A DNA stretch of 64,000 nt from Plasmodiophora brassicae (Eukaryota; Endomyxa; Phytomyxea; Plasmodiophorida; Plasmodiophoridae). Location of the stretch: contig JASFAU010000016.1 of NCBI GenBank assembly GCA_039704465.1, positions 496,001 through 560,000 of the forward strand, read 5' to 3'. Position 1 is the first letter of the stretch. Each line of letters begins with the position of its first letter. The position numbers and the translations under genes are program-made. The notes beneath the pieces were generated by a model, which was not told the DNA's origin, made no database searches, and was given only the letters and a program-made list of their open reading frames with translations. This document shows positions 9,049 to 20,853 of this stretch, one piece after another.

Positions 9049-12000
9049 CACTGAATCGCCAGATTATCTTTCTCGTGTTGACGTAGGATGCTTTGAGCCT
9101 CGTCTTCCAATCTGGCGTCTAGACCTGCAAACGGGCGTTCTGCAAACACAATGTCCTCCTCGGTGCGTTTACTCGCACCGGTGTCCTCACCACGAGCCTG
9201 TTGCTTTTCGTGCAGAAGATTTCTGAACTCCGCACGAAGCCCTGATGACCATCACACCGTTAGCCCTGTACCGGTAACCGTTCAATCCCGCGATGGGGTA
9301 CCTCCAATGCTTTGCTCAGGAGAGGTACCGGCCACTCCATAACGCTCCTTCATCTGCCGCTGGCGTTCCATATTCTCCTGTCGACGCGATCAGCATACGG
9401 CGCAAGCAAAGTCAGCTGTTGCGGAGACCTGGTATTCTTTCTCGATCTCTTCGAGGTGCTGGCTTCGAACAGACTCGCGCCATGCAGCTGAATGCTCTGA
9501 CAGCACTTTCTCCCGATCCGTCACCAGCTGTTCCAGAGCCGAGCGATGCTGCCTCTCGAGCGCCTCCTCTTCGTCCTTGAACTTCTTTCGCATCTCCTGC
9601 TGCAATTCCTCGTACCGTCTTCGTTCGTCGTTCATGATCTGTGTCTCGGCTTCCTTAAGGATCTTCTGGAACGCGAGCTGTTCCTGCATCTGTTCATCTC
9701 GCCACTTGATTTCAAGCTCCAGTTCACGTCCGCGTCGAGCTTCTTCTTCGACACCTAGCAGGACGGATTCCATTTCCTTTTCTTCACTAACGAGCTTTGC
9801 CTTTTCCTCCAGATGTCGCTTCCGAATCTCCTCAGCGAACATTTTACGGCGCTGTTCCCTTTCCATGTGTCGCAGACGATGCGCGCGCTTCTCAGTTTCA
9901 AGAGCGGCCCTGCTCTGCTCGGCTCTGATGATGGCTTCCCGTTCTTCTTCAACCTACACATGCGGTTTCAATACTCCTTTCTCGACACAGTCCACAACGT
10001 GTCTACCTTCTTTCGCCATCTTCGTTCCTGCTCGAGCAGCTCTGCTTTGCCACGTTGCTCTTCCTGTGCAAGCAGCTCTGCGCGCTTCGTCTGCTCCTGC
10101 TCTTCATTGAGCGATTTCTCAAGCTGTTACAAGCGCAAAGTGAGATAGCGCCATGCATGCTGAAGGTTGTACAATAACCTGTTCCTGGGCCAGATGCCTT
10201 AACCGCCTCTCGCGTTGGATACGGGCAAGACTCATTTCCTGATCGAGCTGCTCCAGCATCTCCTGGTTCTCAGTCACCTGCTGCTCCCGCATTTGCATCG
10301 ATAAACTGGTCAGCTTCTCCCGCGTCTCCTTCAGCGCCCGCTGACGCAGGCTTCGCTCTTCGTCCTCGATTCTCCACTACATAATGATCGTAAGGAGTCT
10401 CGAATGGTCGGCAAAGGATGACGGTACCTGTTCTTTAAGTTGAGCCATCCTCAACTCCCTGGCCTTCTTTCTTCGTTCCAGCTCTAGCCTAATCTAGAAG
10501 TCAGCATACTGCAAAAGCGTGTACCTTAGCTAGATGATGCCTTCGCTTCTCGAGCTCTTCTTGTCGTGCCTGCTCCCCGTGCGCCTAGTATGCACAGTTA
10601 CCAAAGCCTGCAATAACCTGCCCTACATGCGCAGGATACCTGGACGATTGTCTGATCGACTTGGAACTCGAGGTTCAGCAGAGCCTCTTCCTCGAGACGC
10701 TGTTCGAGCTCATACTCGTCACGTGCGCGTCTGCGAAGCTCTTCGTCTTCGGCTCGTTTCAGCTCAGCCATTCTCCTATCGCGCTCCGTCTGCATTTGCG
10801 CTTGTAGCATAGCAGCTTTCGAATCGATCTGGACACGCTATTGAGACAAGCAGTACACCTGCATTCTAGGAGCATACCTGTGCTCGCCGTCTAGCCAATG
10901 CCTGGCGGTCGATCCGCTGACGTTCACGTAAACGCGCCGCCTCTTCTTGGGCCCAGACAGCCCTGCGTTCGACCTCAGCCAGACGAAGGGCTTCTTGTTG
11001 CTGCTGCCATGCGACCCGTTCGCGTTCGAGCTCCTCACTTTTGCGCTAGCAGGGTCTGTTCAACAAAATGCTACTCGCAGATTATTCCTGATGGAATGTC
11101 TCTACCTGCAACTCTTCAAGAGTGTGTTTCTTGCTCTCGATCTCCTCCTCCTCCATGCGAATCCGTTCTCGTTCTTTGATTTGGAAATCGACGACAAATT
11201 TCGGATAGTACTCGAACTCTGGTACAGATCCGGCTTAACAGAGCAACGACCACGTAAGTGCAATGTCATACCTGGATAATGGTCGACGTGCAGCGCGATC
11301 CACGGCTCGTCATGAGGAAGGAGGTCAGCAGGAGTGTTCCTTCTCATGCTGTACGCGTCGTGCATGAGCTTTGCAACGCTCTTCCCGAGCGTGTTGGAAT
11401 GACTGACGAACTGCTCGATGCTCCTGTGCGACATGGTTAAAACGAATTCGACGCTTTGTCGTCTACACGCCGTACCGATGATTCTCTATCCCCAGCAACT
11501 GGCCCCGAAAGTTCTTCAGATATGCTGCGACAACAAACAGCAGGAAAGAGGGGCGGTTCGACACAACATGATCAAAGAAGATCAGCCACTCCGACTTCGT
11601 GAAGACTTCGGTGAATAGGGTCCGGATAAGCGGCCAGGAATACTGAGCGGGCTCCAGACCGTGTGCCTATGCGATGGTTGGCGAATTGCGACGTTCGGAG
11701 ACGTACCGCACGACTATACTGACCATGAAGTGCGCTAGAAGAGCAGAGTCGTGGTAACGCAACAGATCGTCCACATGCTTGAGAACCGCCGACGGAGGGT
11801 TTGGAAAGAACTCAAACCATCGACGCCCCCAGTTCAATAAGATCGAGGCGACCATTTCAAAGCAGACAACATTGTCGGCGGGGAACAGTCGAATAAACGG
11901 GAAGATCAAAGAAGGCAGGAAGTCGACCTCGGAGAACATAGGCGACCTGATTACAATGACAATCGAGCCAAACAATATATACAACAGGAGGCCTACCAGT

Positions 12001-14035
12001 GTGCAAGTGCAGACAGGACATGCTGGAGCTGCCGGAACAGTCGTCGATCCTGAAGGGGATACTGTTTGTGGAGCAACTTAAGAGCTGGGTGTAGGCCCTT
12101 GTTTTCGAACGCTGCATACTGATCCCGGTTTTCAGGCAGACGCATTAGAAATCGCCAAATGATCGTCCGGTATTCAGCCGGATACTACCATCCTTTCAGA
12201 CGCAGCTTCCAAGACAGGCAATTCATAAGTACCTCGCCATAAGCCTTTAGCAACGACTTCAATTTCGATGGGTCCAAGAGTTTCCCTTTCCCGTTGGAAG
12301 CCGTCATCTCAAACAATGGTACATGGTTTGGGGCAGTTTCGACATTCGGGCTGGGTTCGGCTGTCCCAGCTGATCTGAGCGAAGAGCCTGTCGAAGCCGA
12401 CGCCCTCCTTTCGTCAAATCCATCATTTTCGTCGTCATACTCACCCGTATCGCGTGCACTCCATTTGCGATCCTGAAGACGGTTCAGAGATCCTAAGCGG
12501 TATAGGCACACAGTCCCCACGTTTGGCTTGGAAGGCTCAGAGGCAGTCGTGTCAGGGACCGTTTGGTCGAACACGGGGAGAGATCCGAGTCTCCGGATAG
12601 CTTCAGACTCAGACTGCCCGCTCTGAGACAACGTTACGTCCAGCGGCAAACCGCTTGTTCGACGTCGGCCCTACCTTAATTCGAAGATTAACCATAGAGC
12701 TCTCTTGCTGGAATGCCTTGTCTAAGTCGTACAGAGAGATACTTCCATCGCTCATTATGCACGTACAGTAGCGCCCACCAGGCCCAATGTCGAATCCTTG
12801 CAAACTCAGTCAGCTGCACGAACGCGGGGTATGAAATTCTATGTGCGTACCCACGATAGCCTTGTGCTGTTCCTGCAATGTCAGAAGTACCTTCAGAGAC
12901 AGCACGTTGAACACCAAGAGCACGCCGTCGTCGCCAAGCACGAAGGCGACATCACAATCGGGAAGGAACTGGAGTTGAACAGTGAAGCGGACCGAGCTCG
13001 GCAGGACGGCGATACGCAGGAGGCTACGTTGGTTACATCAATCAACACCGTTAGGTCCAAATCCATTAGGACATCTGACCATTGGATTTTGGTTTCCCAC
13101 AGAAACAGATTTGCCGATTGCCCGCCTGCGATCAGGTATCTGCTGTCGCTGCTGATAGCGAAACACGTTGCCGACAGGCTTGCAGGCTGGTTGCGAACAG
13201 TTCGCGTATTCGGCAGCTGGAACAGCATCTTGAATTTGACGCAGTCCCAGCTCACGATGCCTTCGTCGGAGACGCAGGTCAGCAGGTCGGATCCTGGGCG
13301 AATTGTCAGTAACGTACATTGAAACGGGCGCATGCTGTCGGACCTGTTGGGCCATACGTCGCCTGTAACAGTTCGGCATCGGAACTCTCCAGCGTTCGTC
13401 GTCGACGCCACTCACGAGCGTCCCATATGATGACACGGTCCTTGGAATTGCTGGCGAGGAACTGCCCAGTCGGGTGGAACGACAGGCTCGTCACCTGAAG
13501 CTATGTAAGCAGAGCGTTCGACGGAACAAACAGCTCCTGGTCGCCGTACCCGGGCGCGGTGCCCTTTGAGAGTTGCGACGACGTTGCATGATTCCGAATC
13601 GACAATTCGGATGGTGCCGTCGTCGAAGGCGATCGCGACGATAGCGTTCGGCGATGGGGATGCCTGCATGGCCGTTGGGCAGGAGCCCGCTCGGCAGACC
13701 AGCGAGTACCGGTTCTGCAGGACATGGAACAGGTGGATATTGCCACGGGCATCGCCAGTCACGAACTTGTCGCCGCGAACATTGAACCGGACAGCGCGGA
13801 TGCCGGCGCGAACCGAGGCCGCCGCCGGTCGCAGGATCGACAGCAGACCGGTCGGTAGCGGCACCGGCGCCCGGGGCCAGATGCGCCCGCCCTGGCCCTC
13901 CACATGGACGCAGGCGACCTTGCCATCCGGTGTCCTCTCCATGGCCTTCGCCCTGAACCACCACTGGCACGAGCAGTCAGGACGCGTTACGTTGCTGACG
14001 GGACGAAGGCCCCGCCGTTTCCTCTCTCCCGGCAT
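9049..14035 (-). CDS. TBC1D31: TBC1D31 (WDR67)-like WD40-TBC-coiled-coil ciliary protein
   Basis: Multi-exon gene. From 14035 leftward: WD40 repeats (FVTGDARGNIHLFHVLQNRY, then LSFHPTGQFLASNSKDRVII, then CFAISSDSRYLIAGGQSANL), a linker with LKSLLKAYGE, the TBC region (IFPFIRLFPADNVVCFEMVA and WFEFFPNPPSAVLKHVDDLL, near 11770-11980) and, from about 11.4 kb to the TGA at 9049, long Glu/Arg/Lys coiled coils. Domain order and the WFE-FPNPP block match animal TBC1D31, a centriolar-satellite protein needed for ciliogenesis. The last exon ends LRQHEKDNLAIQ. The catalytic Arg and Gln fingers of active Rab-GAPs are not evident, as in TBC1D31. ATG 14035 is in frame; a later ATG at the MERTPDGK segment (about 13942) is an alternative start. 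It converges on MPS1 (175 bp between stops). Individual introns were not all resolved. Confidence 0.85.
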
Positions 14036-14255
14036 TGGCCATCATTAACCTGTCGGCGAAATTCGCGTTTTGTGGCCCGATTTCCGCAACGTCCCTTCTT
14101 GCGGCACGGTTGACTGCACTGAGCCACAGCCGGCAGTCGGCAGTCGCGTGTTTACACAGTCGTGGCGTCACGGGTTATCCCACAGGCGCAGTTGCGCAAC
14201 AAATGGGCCGCCAGTCGCGGCGTGGCTCACGCGATCGCTGTTCGGTGACGAAAGG

Positions 14256-15507
14256 ATGGATCGGCGAGCCGCGCTGAGGCGGCTGTGCGCCGAGGCGGGC
14301 GATGCCGCTGTCAGCACGCTGCGAGTCCTGGCGGGGCTGATGAAAAACGCCAGAGGGAACGACGAGCGCCGACGGATACGGTTGTCGAACCCGGCCCTGT
14401 TCGAAAAGTTGACGCGGTTCGACAGCGCGGTGGACGTCCTGGAGTCGTGCGGGTGGGAATTCATCGAATACGGTGATCCGGATGCCGATAATGATGTCTG
14501 GATGGGAGTCGATGCCAGCACCCTCGACGTGGATCATGTTCTGGACGAGATCGAATCCCAGCGACGAGAAATTACTGGGGACGTGTCGTCACCCGGTCCT
14601 CCAGCGCCTTCGGAGCCGCCACCACTTCCGGCAGTGAATGTGCCCAGACCTGTCCCGGCAGCGCCTGCGAAGCGCTCCAAATTAGCGCGATCGGACCTGG
14701 CCGATATTCACGAGAGAAGGTTACGTGGCGCGGCGCCACCTCCGTCTAGCGATAATATTCAGCGCGGCGTCATCAACGTCAACCCCGCTCCGCTTCGTCA
14801 GCTTCGGGAGGTCAGGCGTGCGCAGCATCAGGCGTGGTTGAAGAGGTCCGACCGCAAACGATCAATGACGCTGGCCGACCTGGATGCCAAGGATGCCGAG
14901 GAAGAGGCGCGTATCGCCCGTATTGGGCGGTACGCGCAACGCGACCGCGTTTTGAACTCGTCCTTCGACGTCAAAGGTATCGGCGAACGCGCGCTGGCGT
15001 ACACGAATGAATTTCGTGCGACCCGCGGACTGCCCGCCCTGAAATGGCACCAGTACCTGGCCGATATCGGAGCCGACCATTCCAGGTTTGACGATGCCGC
15101 CTGATTGCCGATTGGCGCCGCCTAACGCATGTGCCCCCCAGAGATATGGTTGCAGGCAAGGTCCCGTTTAGCCATGACGGGTTTGACAGCAGGGTTGCCC
15201 AGTACCCGATGAAGCATACGGTTGCTGCCGAAAACATCGCCAGGTAACCATCGCGTTGGCCACAGCTACGCCAACGTTGACGATTCGCTCCTAGAATTGG
15301 AGGTGGTGATCCTGCCAGGCAAGCGGTTAATGGATGGATCAACTCCCCGGTAGGCTGTCGTCGCGTGTGATCTGGATGGCATCAGGGCAAACTGATCGAC
15401 GATGTTAGGGTCATTGCAAGAATTTGCTGCTTCCCAACGCCAAATGGTGCGGCATTGGTGTCGTCCCTTGCGGGTCTCAGTACATGTTCACTCAGCTGTT
15501 TGGCTGA
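14256..15507 (+). CDS. PUB domain-CAP (SCP) domain fusion protein
   Basis: Four exons (introns 15086-15141, 15244-15294, 15350-15408) encode 361 residues. Residues about 10-100 form a PUB/PUG domain (LRVLAGLMKNARGNDERRRI, then NPALFEKL, then VLESCGWEF), a module that binds the p97/Cdc48 tail. A Pro-rich linker follows. Residues about 240-361 are a CAP/SCP domain: LAYTNEFRATRGLPALKWHQ, then HSRDMVAGKVPFSHDGF, then AAENIA, then AVNGWINSPGH, ending IGVVPCGSQYMFTQLFG. The CAP His (HS), Glu (AEN) and second His (SPGH) of the conserved cavity are all present. No signal peptide is seen with ATG 14256; an upstream in-frame extension to 14070 does not supply one. CAP proteins are normally secreted, so the pairing with a cytosolic PUB domain is odd. 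Confidence 0.8.
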
Positions 15508-16106
15508 TTCGACGTTCCGGGTTTGCGTCGTCACATCAATATGTATTCGGCCTGCATACGCCCTGATTGTGTCGTTCAAATTGAATGCCACTTCAGTTTG
15601 TAGTGCTGTCAACGAGGATAATACTCGCTCCAGGCGGTTGAACTTGAATGGAACGGACGGCTCGCAATGGGCGACAGCCGACGAGGAGCCTGACGCTCTT
15701 CACATCAAATCGTGATGACTGTATCATAAAATCACGCGGTTGGACCTGATAATGAGTGATGCCATCCTGCACCTGATAAAACAATATTCGGAGACGACCA
15801 GAGAGTTCATGCCTGCGTCAGTCAGTTGCCATAGCACAACCTTTGTGCTTCTCCACCCCTCAGAGAACCGCACATCCTGTGCCGCCGCCGTTAAACGAAA
15901 CCACAACGCGTTGCACGAGGGTCTCCATACTCCCGGCTTCCGCCCAGCATCGGTTCATGTGGCAATCTGAGCCTTGCTCGTCTTGCGCTCGCAGACAGCG
16001 CCATATGCTACCCAGGTCAGTGGTTACCGAACCACTATGAGGTTCAGAAAGTAGAACCTCGAGACATACCACATTCCGGGATCCAGAATAAGAATACATA
16101 GGAATC
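15508..16106. other. No supportable gene
   Basis: Only short conflicting open frames. The segment separates the PUB-CAP gene from the inverted repeat at 16.1-16.6 kb. Confidence 0.4.
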
Positions 16107-16245
16107 GGTGAGGAAGTTCGTCACATTACGAATGACCACATTCGTCAAACTTACGATCACATGCGTGGGTTTGTGGTCTACTGCAAAGATGGGCAACCAG
16201 TTCACACTCAGAAGTTGTACGGATCTGCTCATCATGGAGAGGGGC
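16107..16245 (+). repeat. Left arm of inverted coding-like repeat
   Basis: On the plus strand this arm reads EEVRHITNDHIRQTYDHMRG, continuing FVVYCKDGQPVHTQK. The same protein string with few changes is read on the minus strand from 16430-16595. Arms of about 140-165 bp are separated by roughly 180 bp. Confidence 0.8.
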
Positions 16246-16407
16246 GTTTTCATTGCTGTCGCCGGGTCCCGAAGAACTCGACTGCGTCTGGGCGGGATAC
16301 CAATTCTCGACGAAGTCTTCCGTCAATTGGGAGCAACCGAAACAATCGCGAAAGATGCTGTCAATGGGACGGTGTGAACTCCTCGTAGAAGTGAGGCAAA
16401 TAGCTGT

Positions 16408-16831
16408 TTAATAGGTCATCGTCCAGCGTCTCAAATGGTCGTCGTTTCCATGACGAGCAGTTCTGTAGAACTTCTGAGTGTGAACTGGTTGCCTATCTTT
16501 GCAGTAGGCCACAAACTCACGCATATGATCGTAATTTTGACACACATCGTCGTTCGTAATGTGACGAACTTCCTCGCCGATTCTCGAGTCAGCAGCGATC
16601 ATCGTATCCAACCTCGGGGTCAGCTCACCATTCACCACAGACGATTACGATGGGACGACTCGTGACCTTCTGCTGAGAATCATTGAACCACTGTGCCAAT
16701 ATATGATGACGCCCCTCAACTGGGTCACGCTTCCACTGCGATCCATCCTTTTGTTCCGCCTGAATTGTGCGAATCCACTTTACGGCTTTGCTCCCGTGAT
16801 CCAAATATTTATTGCTCCCGGTGGCGCCCAC
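16408..16831 (-). CDS. Unrecognised protein segment, probably two exons
   Basis: The upstream part contains VKWIRTIQAEQKDGSQWKRD then HHILAQWFNDSQQKVTSRPI and VIVCGEW; a stop and frame change follow before LTPRLDTMIAADSRIGEEVR. Composition looks like real coding sequence, and part of it is duplicated as an inverted arm at 16107-16245. I do not recognise the family and cannot define start or end; it may be a remnant. Confidence 0.3.
16430..16595 (-). repeat. Right arm of inverted coding-like repeat
   Basis: The minus strand reads EEVRHITNDDVCQNYDHMRE, continuing FVAYCKDRQPVHTQKFY. Its longer open context to 16831 makes it the likely parental copy of the plus-strand arm. Confidence 0.8.
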
Positions 16832-16919
16832 AAAGTATTAATCTGTCAACTGATCTGAGCCACGTTTTTAATTCCTTTTTGGTCTGTTCCGGTGTCTGGG
16901 GCGCCTTTAGCAGACGGCC

Positions 16920-18462
16920 ATGGACAGGCGGCGAGGCCTGCCAATCCTGATCCTGATCGCGTGTCTCATCGTGTTCCAGTTCGCCGTCCTGGGCATGCTG
17001 TACCTGCCAATCTCGCAATGGAGCGACGAGCCCATCGCCCAGCGGCAAGCCGGCGATGTCGTCGTCGATGTCGGCCTTCGCGACAAATACCACTTGGCGT
17101 CGATACCGGATGACGATGCACGGTCGTGCGAATCTGGGGTCGGCGTAACGGCGCTGGAACGCTGGGATCGCCTGGCCAAGACATTCATCGCCAACTCTGG
17201 CAACGATGAGGCTCCCCGGCTAACATGTCGTGTGACTCGACTGCCGCACCAGCCCATCGCCACACAGCCCCACACGTAAGCGCGTCGCCAGCGCGGTCTC
17301 CTCTGCCGTTCCTGACACCAACGTTCCCTGGTACAGGATCTGCAATGCGACGCGGATCGTTCTCGATCGGTCGTTCATGACGCCCGCAGACTGCCCGAAG
17401 CACCGACCTGGATACATGTGCGACCCGTTGCCGACCTTCGAGCATTACTCAACCGGCGCGCTGTCTTTCCCCAACGCCATTCGGCTGCCAGCGTTCACGA
17501 TCGACCAGTTCCCAGCCGACCACCTCCGGGACATGTTCGATAGTGTCGGCGTCGCCGATCGCCACGACGGCGCCGGCGAGCACGTCATCGACGGGTTCGT
17601 GCTGGTCGTGACTCGGGAACGCGGCGAACACCTGAACCTGTTCCATTCGGCAACGGATTGGTTCAACGCGTTCATGGCCATGGTGGTCCTGGATCTTCCG
17701 CCGTCCACGACGTCGGTCCTCATTATGGACAGTCATCCGCAGAGCCCCCTCGACATCGTCTGGGACGCAGCGTTCAGTCGGTCGCGACGGACGATGCGGA
17801 TCAGGCAATCCCCCGACCGTATGCTGATCCAGAATGCGGTCTTCGTCCCGCCCGGGTACTCCTCGTTCTTCTACCGGCACAACACCGATCCGGACGATGA
17901 TTGCCAGGTGGGCACCGGTGGCGTCGCGCTGTACGATGCCTTCTCCAGGCACATTCTCTCCGGGTTCGGCGTCACCCGCAGGCAGGCGCGGACGTCGTCT
18001 GTACGTGTCCTGATGGTCGTTCGCAAGCCGTATTTGCCGTCGCACCCACGAATGGGGCGTCAGATCGATAACGAAGCTGCCCTGGTGTCCGCGCTGGATT
18101 CCATCCCGGGTATCGTCGTCGATGTCGTCGACTTTGCTGGTCTGGATTTCGAGGAACAGCTCCGGCGCGTGTCCGCGTCGGACGTCATGATCGGTATGCA
18201 TGGTGCCGGGCTGACACATGCGCTGTGGTTGCCAGTCGGCGGGGCGCTGCTGGAGATCCGGCCGAAACCCAGCATGGGCTGGTACTGCTTCCGGCATATG
18301 GCGAAGTACGCCGGCCTGCACTACGACGCGCTGGTCAACAGGCACTTCCCAGCCGGGTACCGCGAGGACGCGCATGGAGACTATACGACCGTCGACGTTG
18401 CCGAGTTGACCTCCATCGTCGAATCGTTATTATCGAGAGTAAGATCCAGCCCGGCTCGGTAA
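16920..18462 (+). CDS. GT61-type (DUF563) glycosyltransferase, type II membrane protein
   Basis: Two exons (intron 17276-17336) encode 493 residues. MDRRRGLPILILIACLIVFQ gives a signal anchor at residues 7-28 after a basic cytosolic end, as in Golgi enzymes. The catalytic part ends with DVMIGMHGAGLTHALWLPVG then LEIRPK, the hallmark MHGAGLTH..FLP.G block of family GT61 (plant beta-1,2-xylosyltransferase, animal EOGT). The splice restores TICNATRIVLDRSF. It should transfer a sugar onto glycoproteins or polysaccharides in the Golgi; donor and acceptor cannot be read from sequence. Confidence 0.82.
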
Positions 18463-18800
18463 ACGGTACATTTGGACGGATGCCCGCCACCGGGTCACAC
18501 TTCCAGCGTGGCCTATACGGCGTGCCACCCGTAGTTAGACCATTATCGGTAACCGATGCACACGACCAAGTCACAAAGCGACGTACTGTAGGGTGCTACG
18601 TAGGAGCCAGACGCCATCCGATGACGCGTCCAAGTGCACGGTGCGGAGTCGTTACCCTAAGCGCCGCGCGCGCCCGTGCCGTACGTGCGCTGTCGTTGCG
18701 TCGTGCGTGCGTCGCTGCGTCCTCGAAGCGACTGCTGCGGTCTCTCTGATCAGGTCCGCAGATCCGGCCGTCGTCATTTGTGCGTGTGTGTGTGCGTTCG

Positions 18801-20034
18801 ATGGAGGCGGGCGATGCCGCCGACGGGTCGTCGCCGACGCCCAACGATCGTGCGTCGCCGCCGGCCCCGGTTGCCGCATCGACCGACAATGTCAACCTGG
18901 GGCCGATCATCTGCCCGGGCCACTCCCGCCCCATACCCGATGTCGTCTATTCCCGGGTCGTCGACGGCGAATACCTGTTGATAAGTGGCGGGCTAGGTAT
19001 GAAGCGAACCCGGTCTGCTCAGGCGTGATCTTGTAGTCATAGCCGTGGCAGACAAGTGTCCAATGATACGACGTGGCGACACCGGGGACTGGATCGGGAC
19101 GTTTGCCGGTCACAAGGGCGCCGTCTGGTCCGCGCGACTAAACGAAACCACAACGCTGGCGGCCACAGCATCCGCTGACTTCACTGTACGTTTGATGGTT
19201 GCAACGCGCGGAGGCAGAGGCTCTGACGTATTGCGTCGTGGTAGGTCAAGCTCTGGAACGCGTTTACTGGCGACGAAGTACGGGAATTCCCCCACAAACA
19301 CATTGCCAAATCGGCTGTGTTCTCCTGGGATAGCCAGAAGCTGTTCAGCGGGGGATCCGAGAAGAAGGTGCGGGTATTCGACCTGGGGCAACCTGAGAAC
19401 AGCCCGGAGCTGGAGCTCGATGGCCACACGAAAGCGATCTCCAACGTGGTCGCCCTGCCTGGCACCATGCATCTGATTGCGAGCTCTGGCGATGAACGGG
19501 ATATTCACATCTGGGATCTGAGGACAAGCGCCCTGGTGAAGAAGCTGAGCACCCCTGATGCCGTTGCCAGCCTTGAAATCCAACCAGAGCTCCACACGCT
19601 GACGGCCGCCACTGGCAAGTCTGTCCAGTTCTGGGATACGCAACGGTATTGAATCGTTGGACGCATGGAATGGAACGCCCCCCTCGCTTAACGCACCACA
19701 GGCTGGAACTTACGAAATCTGTCGACCTCCCTCGCGAAGTGAAATGCGCCTCGCTGCATCCGTCAAGAAAGGCGTTCGCCACCGGCAGCATGTCGGAGCT
19801 GTGGGCCCGCGTATACGACTACGAGTCCGGATCCGAAATCGCCTGCCAGAAAGGCCACCATGGTCCAGTCCGCTGTATCGCCTTCTCCCCGATAGGCAAC
19901 GCATACGCTTCAGGGTGGGGGTGGTTCTTCCGCGTCGTATCGCTCCTACGTCAACACATGCTGACATTGTCGCAATAGGTCGGAGGACGGCACGATCCGA
20001 ATCTGGGAGTTCGCGGAGCAACGCCGGGAATAAA
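18801..20034 (+). CDS. STRAP: STRAP-like WD40 protein
   Basis: Exons spliced by short introns (first 18997-19051) encode a WD40 propeller collinear with human [25 protein letters not shown], then [20 protein letters not shown], then [20 protein letters not shown], then [13 protein letters not shown] and finally [11 protein letters not shown]. The [17 protein letters not shown] block is diagnostic. The N-terminal 30 residues are a disordered extension absent in animals. STRAP works with the SMN complex and in translation or signalling scaffolds. The last intron lies between AYASG and SEDGT. Confidence 0.9.
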
Positions 20035-20225
20035 ACGTCACGATGCGACTCTGCTGCAATAGTGCATGCACACGCGGACTAGTATTAGGGCGCGCCCTAT
20101 ATATGGAGCGGCGGTCGCGCGGACCCGCGGACTCCGTGAGGCGACGTCAGCTGTCCAATCGTTGTGTGCTCCGTGCTGTTGACGTGATCCGGCCCCTAGG
20201 CCGCTTATAAGCACCGTCAGCAACC

Positions 20226-20797
20226 ATGATGATGCCTACGAAAAACCGCAACAAGATCCTGTCGAAGCTGTTCCTCGGTAATGAGACTGTTGTAGTACCG
20301 CTGCGCGGACGTATCGTCTGACGCGGCTGCCGTCCTCAGACGGGGTCATGGTTGCCAAGAAGGACCCGTCGCTGCTGAAGCACCCGGAATTCCCTGACAT
20401 TCCCAACCTCCACGTCATGAAGCTGATGGAGTCGATGAAGTCGCGCGGCTACGTGTCCGAGAAGTTCTCGTGGCGCTGGTACTACTGGTCGCTCACCGAC
20501 GAGGGCATCGAGTACCTGCGCGAGTTCCTGCACCTGCCGTCCACCATCGTCCCGATGACGCACAAGAAGACCGCCGAGTCCGCCCGCCCTATCCCATCCG
20601 GGTTCGCCGGCGCCGACCGCCCTCGTGGGCCCGGCGGCGACCGTGAAGCGTACCGTGGCAAGAACGTCGGCGATGCACCGTCTGGGTACCAGCCGCAATT
20701 CGGCGGCGAACGCTCCGGGTTCGGCAGCGGCATGCGCGGCGGCCGCGGCGGGTTCGGCTCCAGCCGCGGCGGGCGCTTCGCACGCGAAGAACAGTAG
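20226..20797 (+). CDS. RPS10: Small ribosomal subunit protein eS10
   Basis: Two exons (intron 20278-20339) give 169 residues, a usual length. [20 protein letters not shown] then [44 protein letters not shown] and [15 protein letters not shown] match eS10 along its winged-helix fold. The C-terminus is the expected Gly/Arg/Phe-rich tail ([18 protein letters not shown]). It sits near the mRNA entry side of the 40S subunit. Three consecutive ATGs open the gene; the intron interrupts near the N-terminus as in many ribosomal-protein genes. Confidence 0.95.
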
Positions 20798-20853
20798 AGA
20801 ACCTGCAGCACCAACATTTATGTACGTCTTATACACCAGGAGGATGGGTTGAC

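Noticed and set aside
17449..18375. 308-codon open frame antisense to the GT61 gene
   Set aside because: Shadow of the glycosyltransferase exon.
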